A stretch of 64,000 nucleotides of DNA from Nocardia sp. CDC159 (GTDB lineage: Bacteria > Actinomycetota > Actinomycetes > Mycobacteriales > Mycobacteriaceae): NCBI RefSeq assembly GCF_023740735.1, contig NZ_JAMRXH010000018.1, positions 1 to 64,000 on the forward strand, written 5' to 3'. Numbering within the stretch: position 1 is the first letter of the stretch; every line of letters starts with the position of its first letter. The notes under the pieces were generated by a model, which made no database searches, was not told where the DNA came from, and worked only from the letters and a program-made list of their open reading frames with translations. Made by a program: the position numbers and the translations under genes. Below are positions 7,830-14,425 of this stretch, one piece after another.

Positions 7830-8863
7830 GTGGTCACCCCAGGGATCGGTGCCGGATTGGGGACCGGCAGATCGGCCGGTCGTTGGCGGGTCCAGCGGGC
7901 GCGCCCGAAGCGGCGAGGTTTCGCGGCGAGAGCGGCACGAAACGCGGCGACAGCGGCTGCCCGCGCCGCGTCGTGGCGGTGGTCGCAGCTGCCGCCGTCA
8001 GGGCGGCGGCCCTCGTCGTCGCAGTCCTCGCAACCAGCTGCCGCGGCCAGACGCCGCTGCCGCGCCGCCGCAGCGGCCTGGGCCGCCTGCGCCCGCACCG
8101 CCTCCTGCCGCGCCGCCGCGTCGGCGGCGGCCCGCTCCTCCTCCCGAGCCGCGGCGGTGAGCCGATACCAGCGGCACGCCCCGCACGGCTGTGGTGTGCC
8201 CAGAGGGTGGGCGGGGCAGGTGGTGGGCAACGGCGACCCCACGCCGTCCGGGAGCTGCGTGCCCGACGTGCACGGTCCTCTTGTTCCCCCTGGATCTTGA
8301 TAGCTCTCGATCAACCCCCCGCCCCCCTCGTCACCAGTGACGAGGGGGCTACCGGTTTTCGCGCCGGTCACCGGGGAGGCCGTGGTCGTCGCGGGCACCG
8401 GGGGCGCGGCCGGTGCGCCCGTGCCACCGGTCACCATTTCTGACGAGCCCCCCTCGTCATTTGTGACGAGGGGGGTACCGGCATCCGCGCTGTTCAGCAA
8501 GTCCGCGAGGGGCTGCCACAACAGCAGATAATCGTTGCTGGATTGGCCGCCGTCTGTACGCCACCGCGGGCGGCAGACCAACGCGCCCAGGCGGCGCAGC
8601 TCCCGCAACGCCCGATCGACCGCCGACAGCGACATGCCGATCATTTCCGCCAACGTCTTGCGCTTCGGGAACCCCTGGCGTGACTTGGCGTTCATGCAGC
8701 GCGCGATTGCACCCCACACTTTCATTGCCGTACCGCTGATTCCGGCCTCGATGAGCCAGTGCGGCACCTGAGCGAACCGCACGCCCCGCGGGCGCACGGC
8801 CGCGAAGTCCCACAGAGCATCGGGCAAGAAGCCTGGTGACGGTTCAGTCCGTCGATCGGTCAT
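7826..8863 (-). CDS. HTH replication-initiator-like protein
   Basis: A 345-residue protein. Residues about 25-120 hold a winged-helix module (FAQVPHWLIEAGISGTAMKVW, then MIGMSLSAVDRALRELRRLG) of the type found at the start of phage replication organisers and DnaD/O-like initiators. A flexible middle (about 130-215) contains repeated PLVT-x-DEGG peptides, and the C-terminal part has an alanine-rich helix and Cys/His pairs (CGAC, CEDC). ATG 8863 follows a GAGAGAGAA site and overlaps an operator copy. The DNA encoding the linker carries strong inverted repeats, which may be the replication origin. Confidence 0.6.
   Translation of the reverse strand: MTDRRTEPSPGFLPDALWDFAAVRPRGVRFAQVPHWLIEAGISGTAMKVWGAIARCMNAKSRQGFPKRKTLAEMIGMSLSAVDRALRELRRLGALVCRPRWRTDGGQSSNDYLLLWQPLADLLNSADAGTPLVTNDEGGSSEMVTGGTGAPAAPPVPATTTASPVTGAKTGSPLVTGDEGGGGLIESYQDPGGTRGPCTSGTQLPDGVGSPLPTTCPAHPLGTPQPCGACRWYRLTAAAREEERAAADAAARQEAVRAQAAQAAAAARQRRLAAAAGCEDCDDEGRRPDGGSCDHRHDAARAAAVAAFRAALAAKPRRFGRARWTRQRPADLPVPNPAPIPGVTT
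8323..8348. repeat. Perfect inverted repeat inside the initiator gene
   Basis: Twelve-base arms CCCCCTCGTCAC (8323-8334) and GTGACGAGGGGG (8337-8348) separated by CA. It shares the TGACGAG half-site with the second hairpin about 100 bp away. Candidate initiator binding site. Confidence 0.7.
8441..8475. repeat. Overlapping inverted repeats with TGACGAG half-sites
   Basis: CCCCCCTCGTCA (8448-8459), loop TTTG, TGACGAGGGGGG (8464-8475): perfect twelve-base arms. A further TGACGAG at 8441-8447 pairs with CTCGTCA at 8453-8459. With the hairpin at 8323 this gives five TGACGAG half-sites in about 150 bp. Confidence 0.7.
8838..8853 (-). promoter_or_regulatory. Third operator copy at the initiator start codon
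   Basis: Leftward GACGGACTGAACCGTC, differing by one or two bases from the operators at 5870 and 6148. It covers codons about 4-9 of the initiator-like gene, so a bound repressor could block its expression. Confidence 0.55.
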
Positions 8864-8888
8864 GATTGTTCTCTCTCGCCGGTCGGAA

Positions 8889-8916
8889 CGGCCCCGAGCC
8901 ACACTGCTAGGGGCCG
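8889..8916 (-). terminator. Stem-loop between ATPase and initiator genes
   Basis: Seven-base arms CGGCCCC and GGGGCCG around a 14-base loop in the 94-base gap. There is no T-run, so it may attenuate rather than terminate. Confidence 0.35.
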
Positions 8917-8957
8917 CCTGTATTCAGTTGTCGGTCAAGACCTCACGGGGTTGCGGT

Positions 8958-9947
8958 TCAGCGGGCACTGGTCAGCTCCTGCTGCTCAGTGGCACGCACG
9001 CGCTCGACAGCGGTCAGAAGGATGTCGCGGACCGTAAGGCCCTCGTCGGTGGTGATATCGAGATAGTCGGCGTCGCGGGCCAGTGCCCACGCGGCGTTGA
9101 TCTCGTCGCGGGTGTTGGCGGCCTTCGCCTGGGTGGCCACCTCCGACAGCTCAGGTCGCGTCGACAGAGGACGGGCCTGTGTCCCGTCCCCGCAGCCAAG
9201 CAGATCGAACACCAGCCACTCCAGGCTGAACTCCGGCAGCGGTTGGGGCTGGTCGACACCGGGCCGCACCCGATGGTTGACCGACCACAGACCCACGATG
9301 GTGGGCGGGGTGTCCCGCGTCATCCGCACCCAGGCCGTGGCCTGGTAGGAGATGGATTTCTGAGCCTCGACCCGATATTCCTTCTCGCCCTGGATCGGGT
9401 TACCGCCCGCGTCGATCACCGCCACCTCTTTGCCGCGGGCGGTCATCACCACCGGCCCGGGGAACGTCATCAGCAACCGCATCAGCTGTTCGTGGCGGTC
9501 GTTGGCGTCGTTCCACAGATTCGTGGATGGCCGGATCTCGAAGTTCGGGTCATCGGCTAGCTTGCGCTGCGCCCAGCGGGACGACCGGGCACGCTGGTGC
9601 ACCCAGTCCTTCAGCAGCGCCCACAAAGCCGTCATCGAATCGATGACCAGCAGTACCGGCTTCTCCCCGGCAGCGAGCGCCTGACGCGCCTCGGCATGGG
9701 CCTCGGTGACCTGACCAAGGATGTCGTGCCACGTGCCGTCATGCATGATCACGTCGTAGTCCGCGCCGGGGATCGCGGCGTACTCGTCGGCGATGCCTTC
9801 GCCCAGATCCAGCCACAGTGACCGGCCGATCCGCTCGCTGGCGGTGAATTCGGCTGCTGCCCAGGACTTCCCGGATTTCTCAGCACCCTCGAGCAGGATC
9901 AGCGGCCACGACGGCGCGCCGGTGGGCTTGCGCGTGCGCAGTGGCAT
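8958..9947 (-). CDS. P-loop ATPase, Sak4/RecA-like phage recombination protein
   Basis: A 329-residue protein. Walker A is GAEKSGKS (residues 21-28) and Walker B is VLLVIDSMTALW (about 98-109), in the arrangement of the AAA_24/Sak4 group of RecA-like phage ATPases that handle single-stranded DNA during phage recombination. A C-terminal helical region follows. Start choice: ATG 9947 with GGAG five bases upstream; the GTG at 9950 also fits and would overlap the upstream stop as GTGA. It lies directly after a gene of unknown function that is probably its partner. Confidence 0.65.
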   Translation of the reverse strand: MPLRTRKPTGAPSWPLILLEGAEKSGKSWAAAEFTASERIGRSLWLDLGEGIADEYAAIPGADYDVIMHDGTWHDILGQVTEAHAEARQALAAGEKPVLLVIDSMTALWALLKDWVHQRARSSRWAQRKLADDPNFEIRPSTNLWNDANDRHEQLMRLLMTFPGPVVMTARGKEVAVIDAGGNPIQGEKEYRVEAQKSISYQATAWVRMTRDTPPTIVGLWSVNHRVRPGVDQPQPLPEFSLEWLVFDLLGCGDGTQARPLSTRPELSEVATQAKAANTRDEINAAWALARDADYLDITTDEGLTVRDILLTAVERVRATEQQELTSAR

Positions 9948-10483
9948 CACAACTCCAGCGCGAGCGCGGGCGGGGCGGCGGCCAGCAGCTCCTGAATCAC
10001 CTGCCGCACGGCGGGTTTCACGGTCACCGATAGGGTGGCGGTGCCGGGCTTTCGTACGGTGCCGGGCACGTCTTGGTGCCGGGCGGTGCGCAGCGCGGCC
10101 GTGATCACGGCCGCCGGAATCGTCACCTCCTCAGTGACCAGGTGCGGGGCGTGTTCGACCAGGACGGCGGCGACTTCGGCGCTGTCGCCGAACACCAGGT
10201 GCCGCTCCAGCTGGTCGTGGTAGCGCTCACGCACCCACGCTTCGAAGGCTTCGGGGTCGATCACGCGTGCGACGGGGTCCGGGTCGGATTTGGTCACTGA
10301 GCCGAGTACGACACCGGTCCGGGGATCGTGACCGGCCAGCCGCGAGCCCCGCGAGATGTACTGCGACAGAGCGGATTTCGCGGCAGATTTCCGCTTCTCG
10401 ATCTCGGTCAGCAGCTCGTGATAGACCACGGCCCGCACTACGAGCATCGCCGGATCGTCTTGGTGCGCAACAGGGCTGGTCAT
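9947..10483 (-). CDS. Hypothetical protein coupled to the recombination ATPase
   Basis: A 178-residue protein with a helical first third (HELLTEIEKRKSAAKSAL) and a mixed middle domain. I cannot assign a family. Its ATG at 10483 overlaps the stop of the excisionase-like gene, and its stop overlaps the ATPase start, so the three are co-expressed. A role in DNA replication or recombination is suggested only by context. Confidence 0.6.
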   Translation of the reverse strand: MTSPVAHQDDPAMLVVRAVVYHELLTEIEKRKSAAKSALSQYISRGSRLAGHDPRTGVVLGSVTKSDPDPVARVIDPEAFEAWVRERYHDQLERHLVFGDSAEVAAVLVEHAPHLVTEEVTIPAAVITAALRTARHQDVPGTVRKPGTATLSVTVKPAVRQVIQELLAAAPPALALEL

Positions 10484-10689
10484 GCCACACCCCGCCGGTT
10501 ACGGGCCTCGTATCCGTCCGGGTCCTTCATGTACATGCGGACCTCGCGATCCAGGTATCGAACCCGCGACGCGGCCTGCGATCCCAATTTCTGGAATCGC
10601 GGCCCCCGGCGCTCGCACCGCCACTTCGCCAGCGTCATCGGATGGATGCCCATAAGGGCGGCAGCCTCCCGGTTGGTCAGCCACTTCAT
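10480..10689 (-). CDS. Excisionase/MerR-like HTH protein
   Basis: A 69-residue DNA-binding protein. MKWLTNREAAALMGIHPMTL is the typical first two helices of the helix-turn-helix-17/excisionase fold, followed by a wing (RVRYLDREVRMYM). The start ATG 10689 is preceded by AGAAGGGA. It is the first gene of the leftward replication block, so it may also serve as an activator. Two similar small proteins are encoded at 10914-11381. Confidence 0.7.
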   Translation of the reverse strand: MKWLTNREAAALMGIHPMTLAKWRCERRGPRFQKLGSQAASRVRYLDREVRMYMKDPDGYEARNRRGVA

Positions 10690-10733
10690 TGCCTGTTCCC
10701 TTCTCGACAAGGGAAACGGGGTAGCCGAACCGG

Positions 10734-10798
10734 TGGTAGGCAGATGCCTTGGTGTCAAGCGCCCTACCAGGGCGGTGGTGTTGCGCCCAGGTAGGCGC
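10734..10798. promoter_or_regulatory. GGTAGGC repeat cluster 1
   Basis: Three copies of a ten-base motif: TGGTAGGCAG (10734-10743), TGGTAGGGCGC on the minus strand (10769-10759) and AGGTAGGCGC (10789-10798). A leftward TTGACA follows the second copy but has no good -10 box. The same motif recurs three times at 11738-11834, on the other side of the regulator genes. Confidence 0.55.
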
Positions 10799-10901
10799 GT
10801 TGATAGCCTGACATCACCGGTGCGGCCGATCTTCCCGTCTTCCGCGTCGGTTTTTTGGTTACGTGATGGGGCTGGTGGAGTGGTGTCCGCCAGTCCCTCA
10901 C

Positions 10902-10921
10902 AACTATAATGGATTATAGTT
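10902..10921. promoter_or_regulatory. Perfect AT-rich palindrome with TATAAT on both strands
   Basis: Arms AACTATAAT and ATTATAGTT flank GG. Each strand contains an exact TATAAT. It overlaps the stop codon of the gene ending at 10914, so it could be an operator/promoter for the leftward block or an AT-rich terminator hairpin. Confidence 0.5.
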
Positions 10922-11165
10922 CGTCCGCAAGGCCGCTCTCTCCGCCTCCGGCTCTCTCTGCCTCCCTCTTCTCCAGCTCGTCCCGCCGAATCTTGTAGAT
11001 CATCGGTTCCGACAGTTGCGCAGCCTGGGCTATCGTGGCCCGGCTGATGTTGGCTTCCACGGCCGCGAGGATGAGCCTGTCTCTTTCCTTGTTCAGTTCT
11101 TCCCGCTGTCTCACCACGGCGGCGATCTGATCCAGGATCTGCTGCTGCCCCTGCGTCATCCCCAT
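10914..11165 (-). CDS. Small HTH protein
   Basis: An 83-residue protein: a charged N-terminal helix (ILDQIAAVVRQREELNKERD) followed by a helix-turn-helix (ISRATIAQAAQLSEPMIYKI). Probably a DNA-binding regulator of the element's control region. Start GTG/ATG choice is uncertain: ATG 11165 or ATG 11159, neither with a strong ribosome site. It lies nine bases after the excisionase-like gene. Confidence 0.6.
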   Translation of the reverse strand: MGMTQGQQQILDQIAAVVRQREELNKERDRLILAAVEANISRATIAQAAQLSEPMIYKIRRDELEKREAERAGGGESGLADEL

Positions 11166-11174
11166 GGGGGGAGA

Positions 11175-11381
11175 CTACCGGCCCGTCGTCTGGGAACGCG
11201 CTGCCTTGGTGTGGGTGCGCTCATAGGAGCGGACCGTGTCCGCTGAGATCCGAATCCGGTTACCGATCCGCATGTGTGCGATCTCTCCCCGTGCGGCCAT
11301 GCGCTGAACTTCCCGCGCGGTGATCCGCCAGGCCCTCGCCACTTCGGCGGCGGTGAGCCATTGCGTTGTGGCCGTTGTCAT
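11175..11381 (-). CDS. Excisionase-like HTH protein
   Basis: A 68-residue protein of the helix-turn-helix-17 family: QWLTAAEVARAWRITAREVQ, then RMAARGEIAHMRIGNRIRIS, matching the excisionase/MerR-like DNA-binding fold with an arginine-rich wing. It is probably the recombination directionality factor that works with the integrase, although the gene at 10480 is an alternative. Its ATG overlaps the upstream stop as ATGA. Confidence 0.7.
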   Translation of the reverse strand: MTTATTQWLTAAEVARAWRITAREVQRMAARGEIAHMRIGNRIRISADTVRSYERTHTKAARSQTTGR

Positions 11382-11623
11382 TTCGGCACCTCGGGCGCAC
11401 GACCGAAATCGGAGGTGAACAGCACGCTCACGGGGGTGTGCAGCGCCGCGGCGATCCGGCGCGCGCTGCGCTCGGCGCAGGTGTCGCGGCGGCCGGACAG
11501 CAAATGGTCGATGAAAGAGTGGTGAACCCCCCCGCGGTTCGCCAATTGTCTTGTCGATAGCCCGTTTTGGTGCATCAAAGCTCTCAACGTGTCCGCCGAT
11601 CTCAGCCGCATTGGGCTGTCCAC
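11378..11623 (-). CDS. XRE-type HTH repressor
   Basis: An 81-residue lambda-repressor-like DNA-binding protein: LSTRQLANRGGVHHSFIDHL is the helix-turn-helix, followed by RIAAALHTPVSVLF, typical of the Cro/C1 family. Start GTG 11623 is chosen because AGGAAG sits seven bases upstream. It faces the rightward regulator and integrase pair across a 235-base control region, the layout of a phage genetic switch. It is a good candidate to bind the GGTAGGC repeats. Confidence 0.75.
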   Translation of the reverse strand: MDSPMRLRSADTLRALMHQNGLSTRQLANRGGVHHSFIDHLLSGRRDTCAERSARRIAAALHTPVSVLFTSDFGRAPEVPK

Positions 11624-11737
11624 CCCCTCACTTCCTGGTGTCCCGATCCAGTCGCCGCTATTAGAGGGCATCCTTCCGGCCAATTCAACGACATTCCGGG
11701 TGAATCGTCAACTATCAGTATGGATACGGCAAACGAC

Positions 11738-11834
11738 TGGTAGGCGCTTTATAACCGTTGATAATCCGCGCTATGGTGGCCGCTAGCAGGTAGGTGCCGT
11801 AAAGCGGCGCATGACCGGTTGGTAGGCACCAACC
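11738..11834. promoter_or_regulatory. GGTAGGC repeat cluster 2 in the switch region
   Basis: TGGTAGGCGC (11738-11747), AGGTAGGTGCC (11788-11798) and the inverted repeat GGTTGGTAGGCACCAACC (11817-11834) occur in the 235-base gap between divergent regulator genes. The last copy lies just before a TAAAGA box (11840-11845) and the AGGAGGGG ribosome site of the gene at 11859. A leftward TTGAAT-17-TCTAAT pair is the likely promoter of the opposite gene. Confidence 0.6.
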
Positions 11835-11858
11835 AGCACTAAAGATAGGAGGGGTCCG

Positions 11859-12209
11859 ATGACGCTTGATCAGCTGATTCGCATGGCGAAGGGCGGACGC
11901 TCCTATGCAGCGCTCTCCAGAGACACGGGAGGCACGCTGGGGGCGGCCCGCTGGCAGCAGCTTGCGACGAAGCCGCTGAGGGGATTTCCCGACCCTTCAT
12001 CTATCGCCTCGATCGCGCAAGCGTTACGCGTGCCCGAACGCACCGTGGTCCTCGCCATCGCGGAATCGCTTGGGTTACAGGTGGACCCGCAGCCCGCGCT
12101 GGTCGACTTGATACCCGACCGGGCGCGGGACCTACCCCCGGCCTGCATCGCGGCCGTGCTCAGCACGGTGGACGCCATGCTGGCGATGCAGGAGGCGCGC
12201 GCCGAATGA
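11859..12209 (+). CDS. Putative phage-type regulator upstream of the integrase
   Basis: A 116-residue protein. Its first 75 residues (SYAALSRDTGG, RWQQLATKPLRGFPDPSSIA, ALRVPERTVVLAIAESLGL) resemble the DNA-binding part of actinophage immunity repressors. AGGAGGGG precedes the ATG. The stop overlaps the integrase start as ATGA, so regulator and integrase are made together, as in integration-dependent switches of mycobacteriophages. No protease-tag signal was checked. Confidence 0.65.
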   Translation: MTLDQLIRMAKGGRSYAALSRDTGGTLGAARWQQLATKPLRGFPDPSSIASIAQALRVPERTVVLAIAESLGLQVDPQPALVDLIPDRARDLPPACIAAVLSTVDAMLAMQEARAE

Positions 12210-13414
12210 GCAACAAGGGCGACGGATGGATACAGACCAAGGTCCGCACCTACCCATCCGGGCGTAAAACCACGACATACATAGCGCGTATAACTCCTCC
12301 CGGGCAGAAGGAAATCACGAAATCTTTCCAAAAGAAAGGACGCGTGAATGAGCCTGGGACAGCGGCACATTGGCTCTCGGTGCAGCAGGAGGAAATTCGT
12401 AAACGACGATGGGTCAATCCATCGGATCGGCATTGGACGGTTGCGGAATGGGCGGTTACTTGGTTGAAATCTCTCACCGGGATCGACCCCGAGACCCGCA
12501 GCTTGTACCGACGCGTCGTAGATCTCGACATCATACCGTCCGGTCTGGGTGACGAACCGCTTGAGGAGATCGACAACATCCGTATGGGCGTATGGATGAA
12601 CGAACTGGCCGAACGGAAATGGTCCAAACGGAAACTGTCAGCGTCGACAATGCAGGGCCGCCGGACCGTCCTGGCAATGATGTTCGCCGCCGCGATGGAC
12701 GCGGGCGCATACCGCGGCGGCTCCAACCCCATGCGCCGGGTCCGCGCCCCAGGGGCAGAAGACCTCGAGGTCGAACCGATCGACCCCGGCGAGCTGCCCA
12801 CCCCCGAGCAGGTCTGGCAGCTCTACGACGCCGCCGCCGTCTGCCCGCACCTACGCGAGCAAATCTTGGTGACCGCCGGGACCGGACTGCGCCCGGGCGA
12901 GCTGCTGGGTCTGCAACGCAAGAACATCCGCGACCATGAGATCCACGTGGTGCGACAGCGCAAATTCAAGAATCCGGACGTGGTGTTCGGTAAGCCCAAG
13001 ACCCGCAAGGCCCGCCGCCGCGTGCCCTTCGGCGACGAGGTGGCCGCCGCGATCAATCGCCACATCGACGCGGCCCCCTACGAGATCGGCCCGGATGATC
13101 AGATCTTCCGGTTCGGCGACGACGGGGCCGATTGGCGGCGCTCCACCTGGGCCGACCACTGGAACCGCACCAGACGCGCGGCCGGACTGCCCACGCTGAA
13201 GTTCTACCTGCTGCGCCACTACTACGCCTCGGTCCTCATCAACGGCGGGGCGTCGCCGAAATTGGTGATGGAGCGGATGGGGCACAGCTCATCGAAATAC
13301 ACCCTCGAGCGGTACGCGCGGCTGTGGCACGACAGCGAGGAAGTGACCCGAGCGCTGAGCGACGCCGGTCTCAAACGGGACGGTAACGGGACGATAGGCC
13401 CCGAGGGGCGATGA
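12206..13414 (+). CDS. int: Tyrosine recombinase (phage integrase)
   Basis: A 402-residue integrase that would insert and, with an excisionase, remove the element. The N-terminal part is an AP2-like arm-binding region, the middle a SAM-like core-binding domain (about 80-175), and the C-terminal half the catalytic domain. Visible catalytic residues are R229 (GTGLRPGE), R337 (YLLRHYY), H360 (MGH) and nucleophile Y370 (ERYARL). Position 334, usually the histidine of H-x-x-R, is tyrosine. It is coupled to the regulator upstream and ends 54 bases before cdd, marking the right end of the element. Confidence 0.9.
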   Translation: MSNKGDGWIQTKVRTYPSGRKTTTYIARITPPGQKEITKSFQKKGRVNEPGTAAHWLSVQQEEIRKRRWVNPSDRHWTVAEWAVTWLKSLTGIDPETRSLYRRVVDLDIIPSGLGDEPLEEIDNIRMGVWMNELAERKWSKRKLSASTMQGRRTVLAMMFAAAMDAGAYRGGSNPMRRVRAPGAEDLEVEPIDPGELPTPEQVWQLYDAAAVCPHLREQILVTAGTGLRPGELLGLQRKNIRDHEIHVVRQRKFKNPDVVFGKPKTRKARRRVPFGDEVAAAINRHIDAAPYEIGPDDQIFRFGDDGADWRRSTWADHWNRTRRAAGLPTLKFYLLRHYYASVLINGGASPKLVMERMGHSSSKYTLERYARLWHDSEEVTRALSDAGLKRDGNGTIGPEGR

Positions 13415-13468
13415 CTACCGGCGGCGGTATCGGGTACGGTATGGCCCGCGTGAGGGAAAGGTCAGGAG

Positions 13469-13864
13469 ATGACGATCGACTGGAATATGCTGCGCGAGAA
13501 AGCATTCGAAGCCATGGGCAGGGCGTACGCCCCCTACTCGCGGTTCCCGGTGGGGGCCGCCGGACTGACCGACCGCGGCGTGTTCACCGGATGCAATGTG
13601 GAAAATGTCTCATACGGATTGGGCCTCTGCGCCGAATGTGTACTCGTCGGTAACTTGATCGCCTCGGGCGGTGGGCGTTTGCTGGCGGTTGTCGCGTGCG
13701 ACTCGCGCGGCGAGACCCTGATGCCGTGTGGGCGGTGTCGGCAGGTGCTTTATGAGCACGGAGGTGCGGCTTTGCTGGTAGACCATGGGGATGGGCCGCG
13801 GCCGCTCGGCGATTTGCTACCCAGTGCCTTCGGGCCGGATGATCTCGCGGCCGGGCAGCAATAG
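13469..13864 (+). CDS. cdd: Cytidine deaminase
   Basis: A 131-residue homotetrameric-type enzyme that deaminates cytidine and deoxycytidine to uridine and deoxyuridine for pyrimidine salvage. Zinc ligands C54, C87 and C90 and catalytic E56 are present (LCAEC, PCGRC). The residue after AE is cysteine rather than the arginine of B. subtilis, as I recall for the mycobacterial enzyme. A GGAAAGG site lies seven bases before ATG 13469. The gene appears intact despite the integrase 54 bases upstream; the native promoter may have been displaced by integration. Followed by deoA on the same strand. Confidence 0.93.
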   Translation: MTIDWNMLREKAFEAMGRAYAPYSRFPVGAAGLTDRGVFTGCNVENVSYGLGLCAECVLVGNLIASGGGRLLAVVACDSRGETLMPCGRCRQVLYEHGGAALLVDHGDGPRPLGDLLPSAFGPDDLAAGQQ

Positions 13865-13903
13865 GTGTGAACTTCGGCACCAAATTCCGGTGTCGGCGAC
13901 TTT

Positions 13904-13949
13904 CGAGGCGTCGGCGGCATGTGTGGCTGTGCTGGCCGCCGACGCCTCG
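13904..13949. terminator. Bidirectional stem-loop terminator
   Basis: Perfect 15-base arms CGAGGCGTCGGCGGC (13904-13918) and GCCGCCGACGCCTCG (13935-13949) lie between the convergent cdd and the gene at 14001. No T-run follows. Confidence 0.65.
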
Positions 13950-14000
13950 GGGCTCCAATCTCCCAGTGCTACAACGCTTTACAGCTACCACTCGTAGTCA

Positions 14001-14273
14001 TCAGGAGTAGTCCTCCTCGGGGGCGGCTTCGATCTCGGCCTCGGTGGGCGGGCTGGCGACGGGCAGGCTGATCGGAGGAATGTCGAGCCGCTCCATGATC
14101 AGGGCCATGCCAGCGCCGAGATTGTTCAGACCGTCGAAGAGCCGGTTGTTGGCGAGTTTCAAGCCTTTGACGTCGCGGCACAGCTCGAGGATCGAGGTGC
14201 CGTGAGACATCTCGACATCGGTCATCCGACCTTCGAGCTTGGTTACGCGGTGGTTGAGCTCTGTATACGACAT
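14001..14273 (-). CDS. Small coiled-coil protein
   Basis: A 90-residue acidic protein with heptad-like hydrophobic spacing over residues 3-65 (HRVTKLEGRMTDVEMSHG, KLANNRLFDGLNNLGAGM), predicting a coiled coil, and a proline/glutamate tail. The family is not recognised. ATG 14273 has GAAGGGGG upstream. It is convergent with cdd and divergent from deoA. Confidence 0.6.
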   Translation of the reverse strand: MSYTELNHRVTKLEGRMTDVEMSHGTSILELCRDVKGLKLANNRLFDGLNNLGAGMALIMERLDIPPISLPVASPPTEAEIEAAPEEDYS

Positions 14274-14379
14274 GCATCCCCCTTCTTTGTTTCCGAGTGG
14301 CAGCGAGGTTACCTCGGCTCACGGCCCGTTACCGCGTGTCGACCGGAGGCGCGCGTGAAGATCGACAAGCGCATCCCAT

Positions 14380-14391
14380 GTGGGATCCCAC
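14380..14391. promoter_or_regulatory. Palindrome in the deoA upstream region
   Basis: GTGGGATCCCAC is a perfect 12-bp palindrome, overlapped by ATCCCA-TG-TGGGAT (14373-14386), about 35 bases before the deoA start. It is a possible operator. No regulator gene is adjacent. Confidence 0.35.
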
Positions 14392-14425
14392 CGTGGTCCG
14401 GCGGGCGATCTGACAGGCTGGGGGG

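Larger units (their letters stand above)
1..13468. mobile_element. Right-hand part of an integrated phage-like element
   Basis: A tyrosine integrase at 12206-13414 closes this region, 54 bases before the chromosomal gene cdd. To its left are a regulator, two HTH/excisionase-like proteins, and a leftward chain of small genes, many with four-base overlaps, including a DUF2303 phage protein, a recombination-type P-loop ATPase and a HTH initiator-like protein. This is the early region of an actinophage prophage or a related integrative element. No capsid, tail, portal or conjugation gene is visible, so it could also be a satellite. The left end and attachment repeats are not in the window. The right boundary is inferred to lie in 13415-13468; no tRNA is present there. 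Confidence 0.85.

Noticed and set aside
10846..10858. T-run after a small dyad as a rho-independent terminator
   Set aside because: Only about four base pairs form, and no rightward gene precedes it.
13411..13653. 80-codon frame overlapping cdd
   Set aside because: It begins in the integrase stop and is a shadow of the well-supported cytidine deaminase frame.
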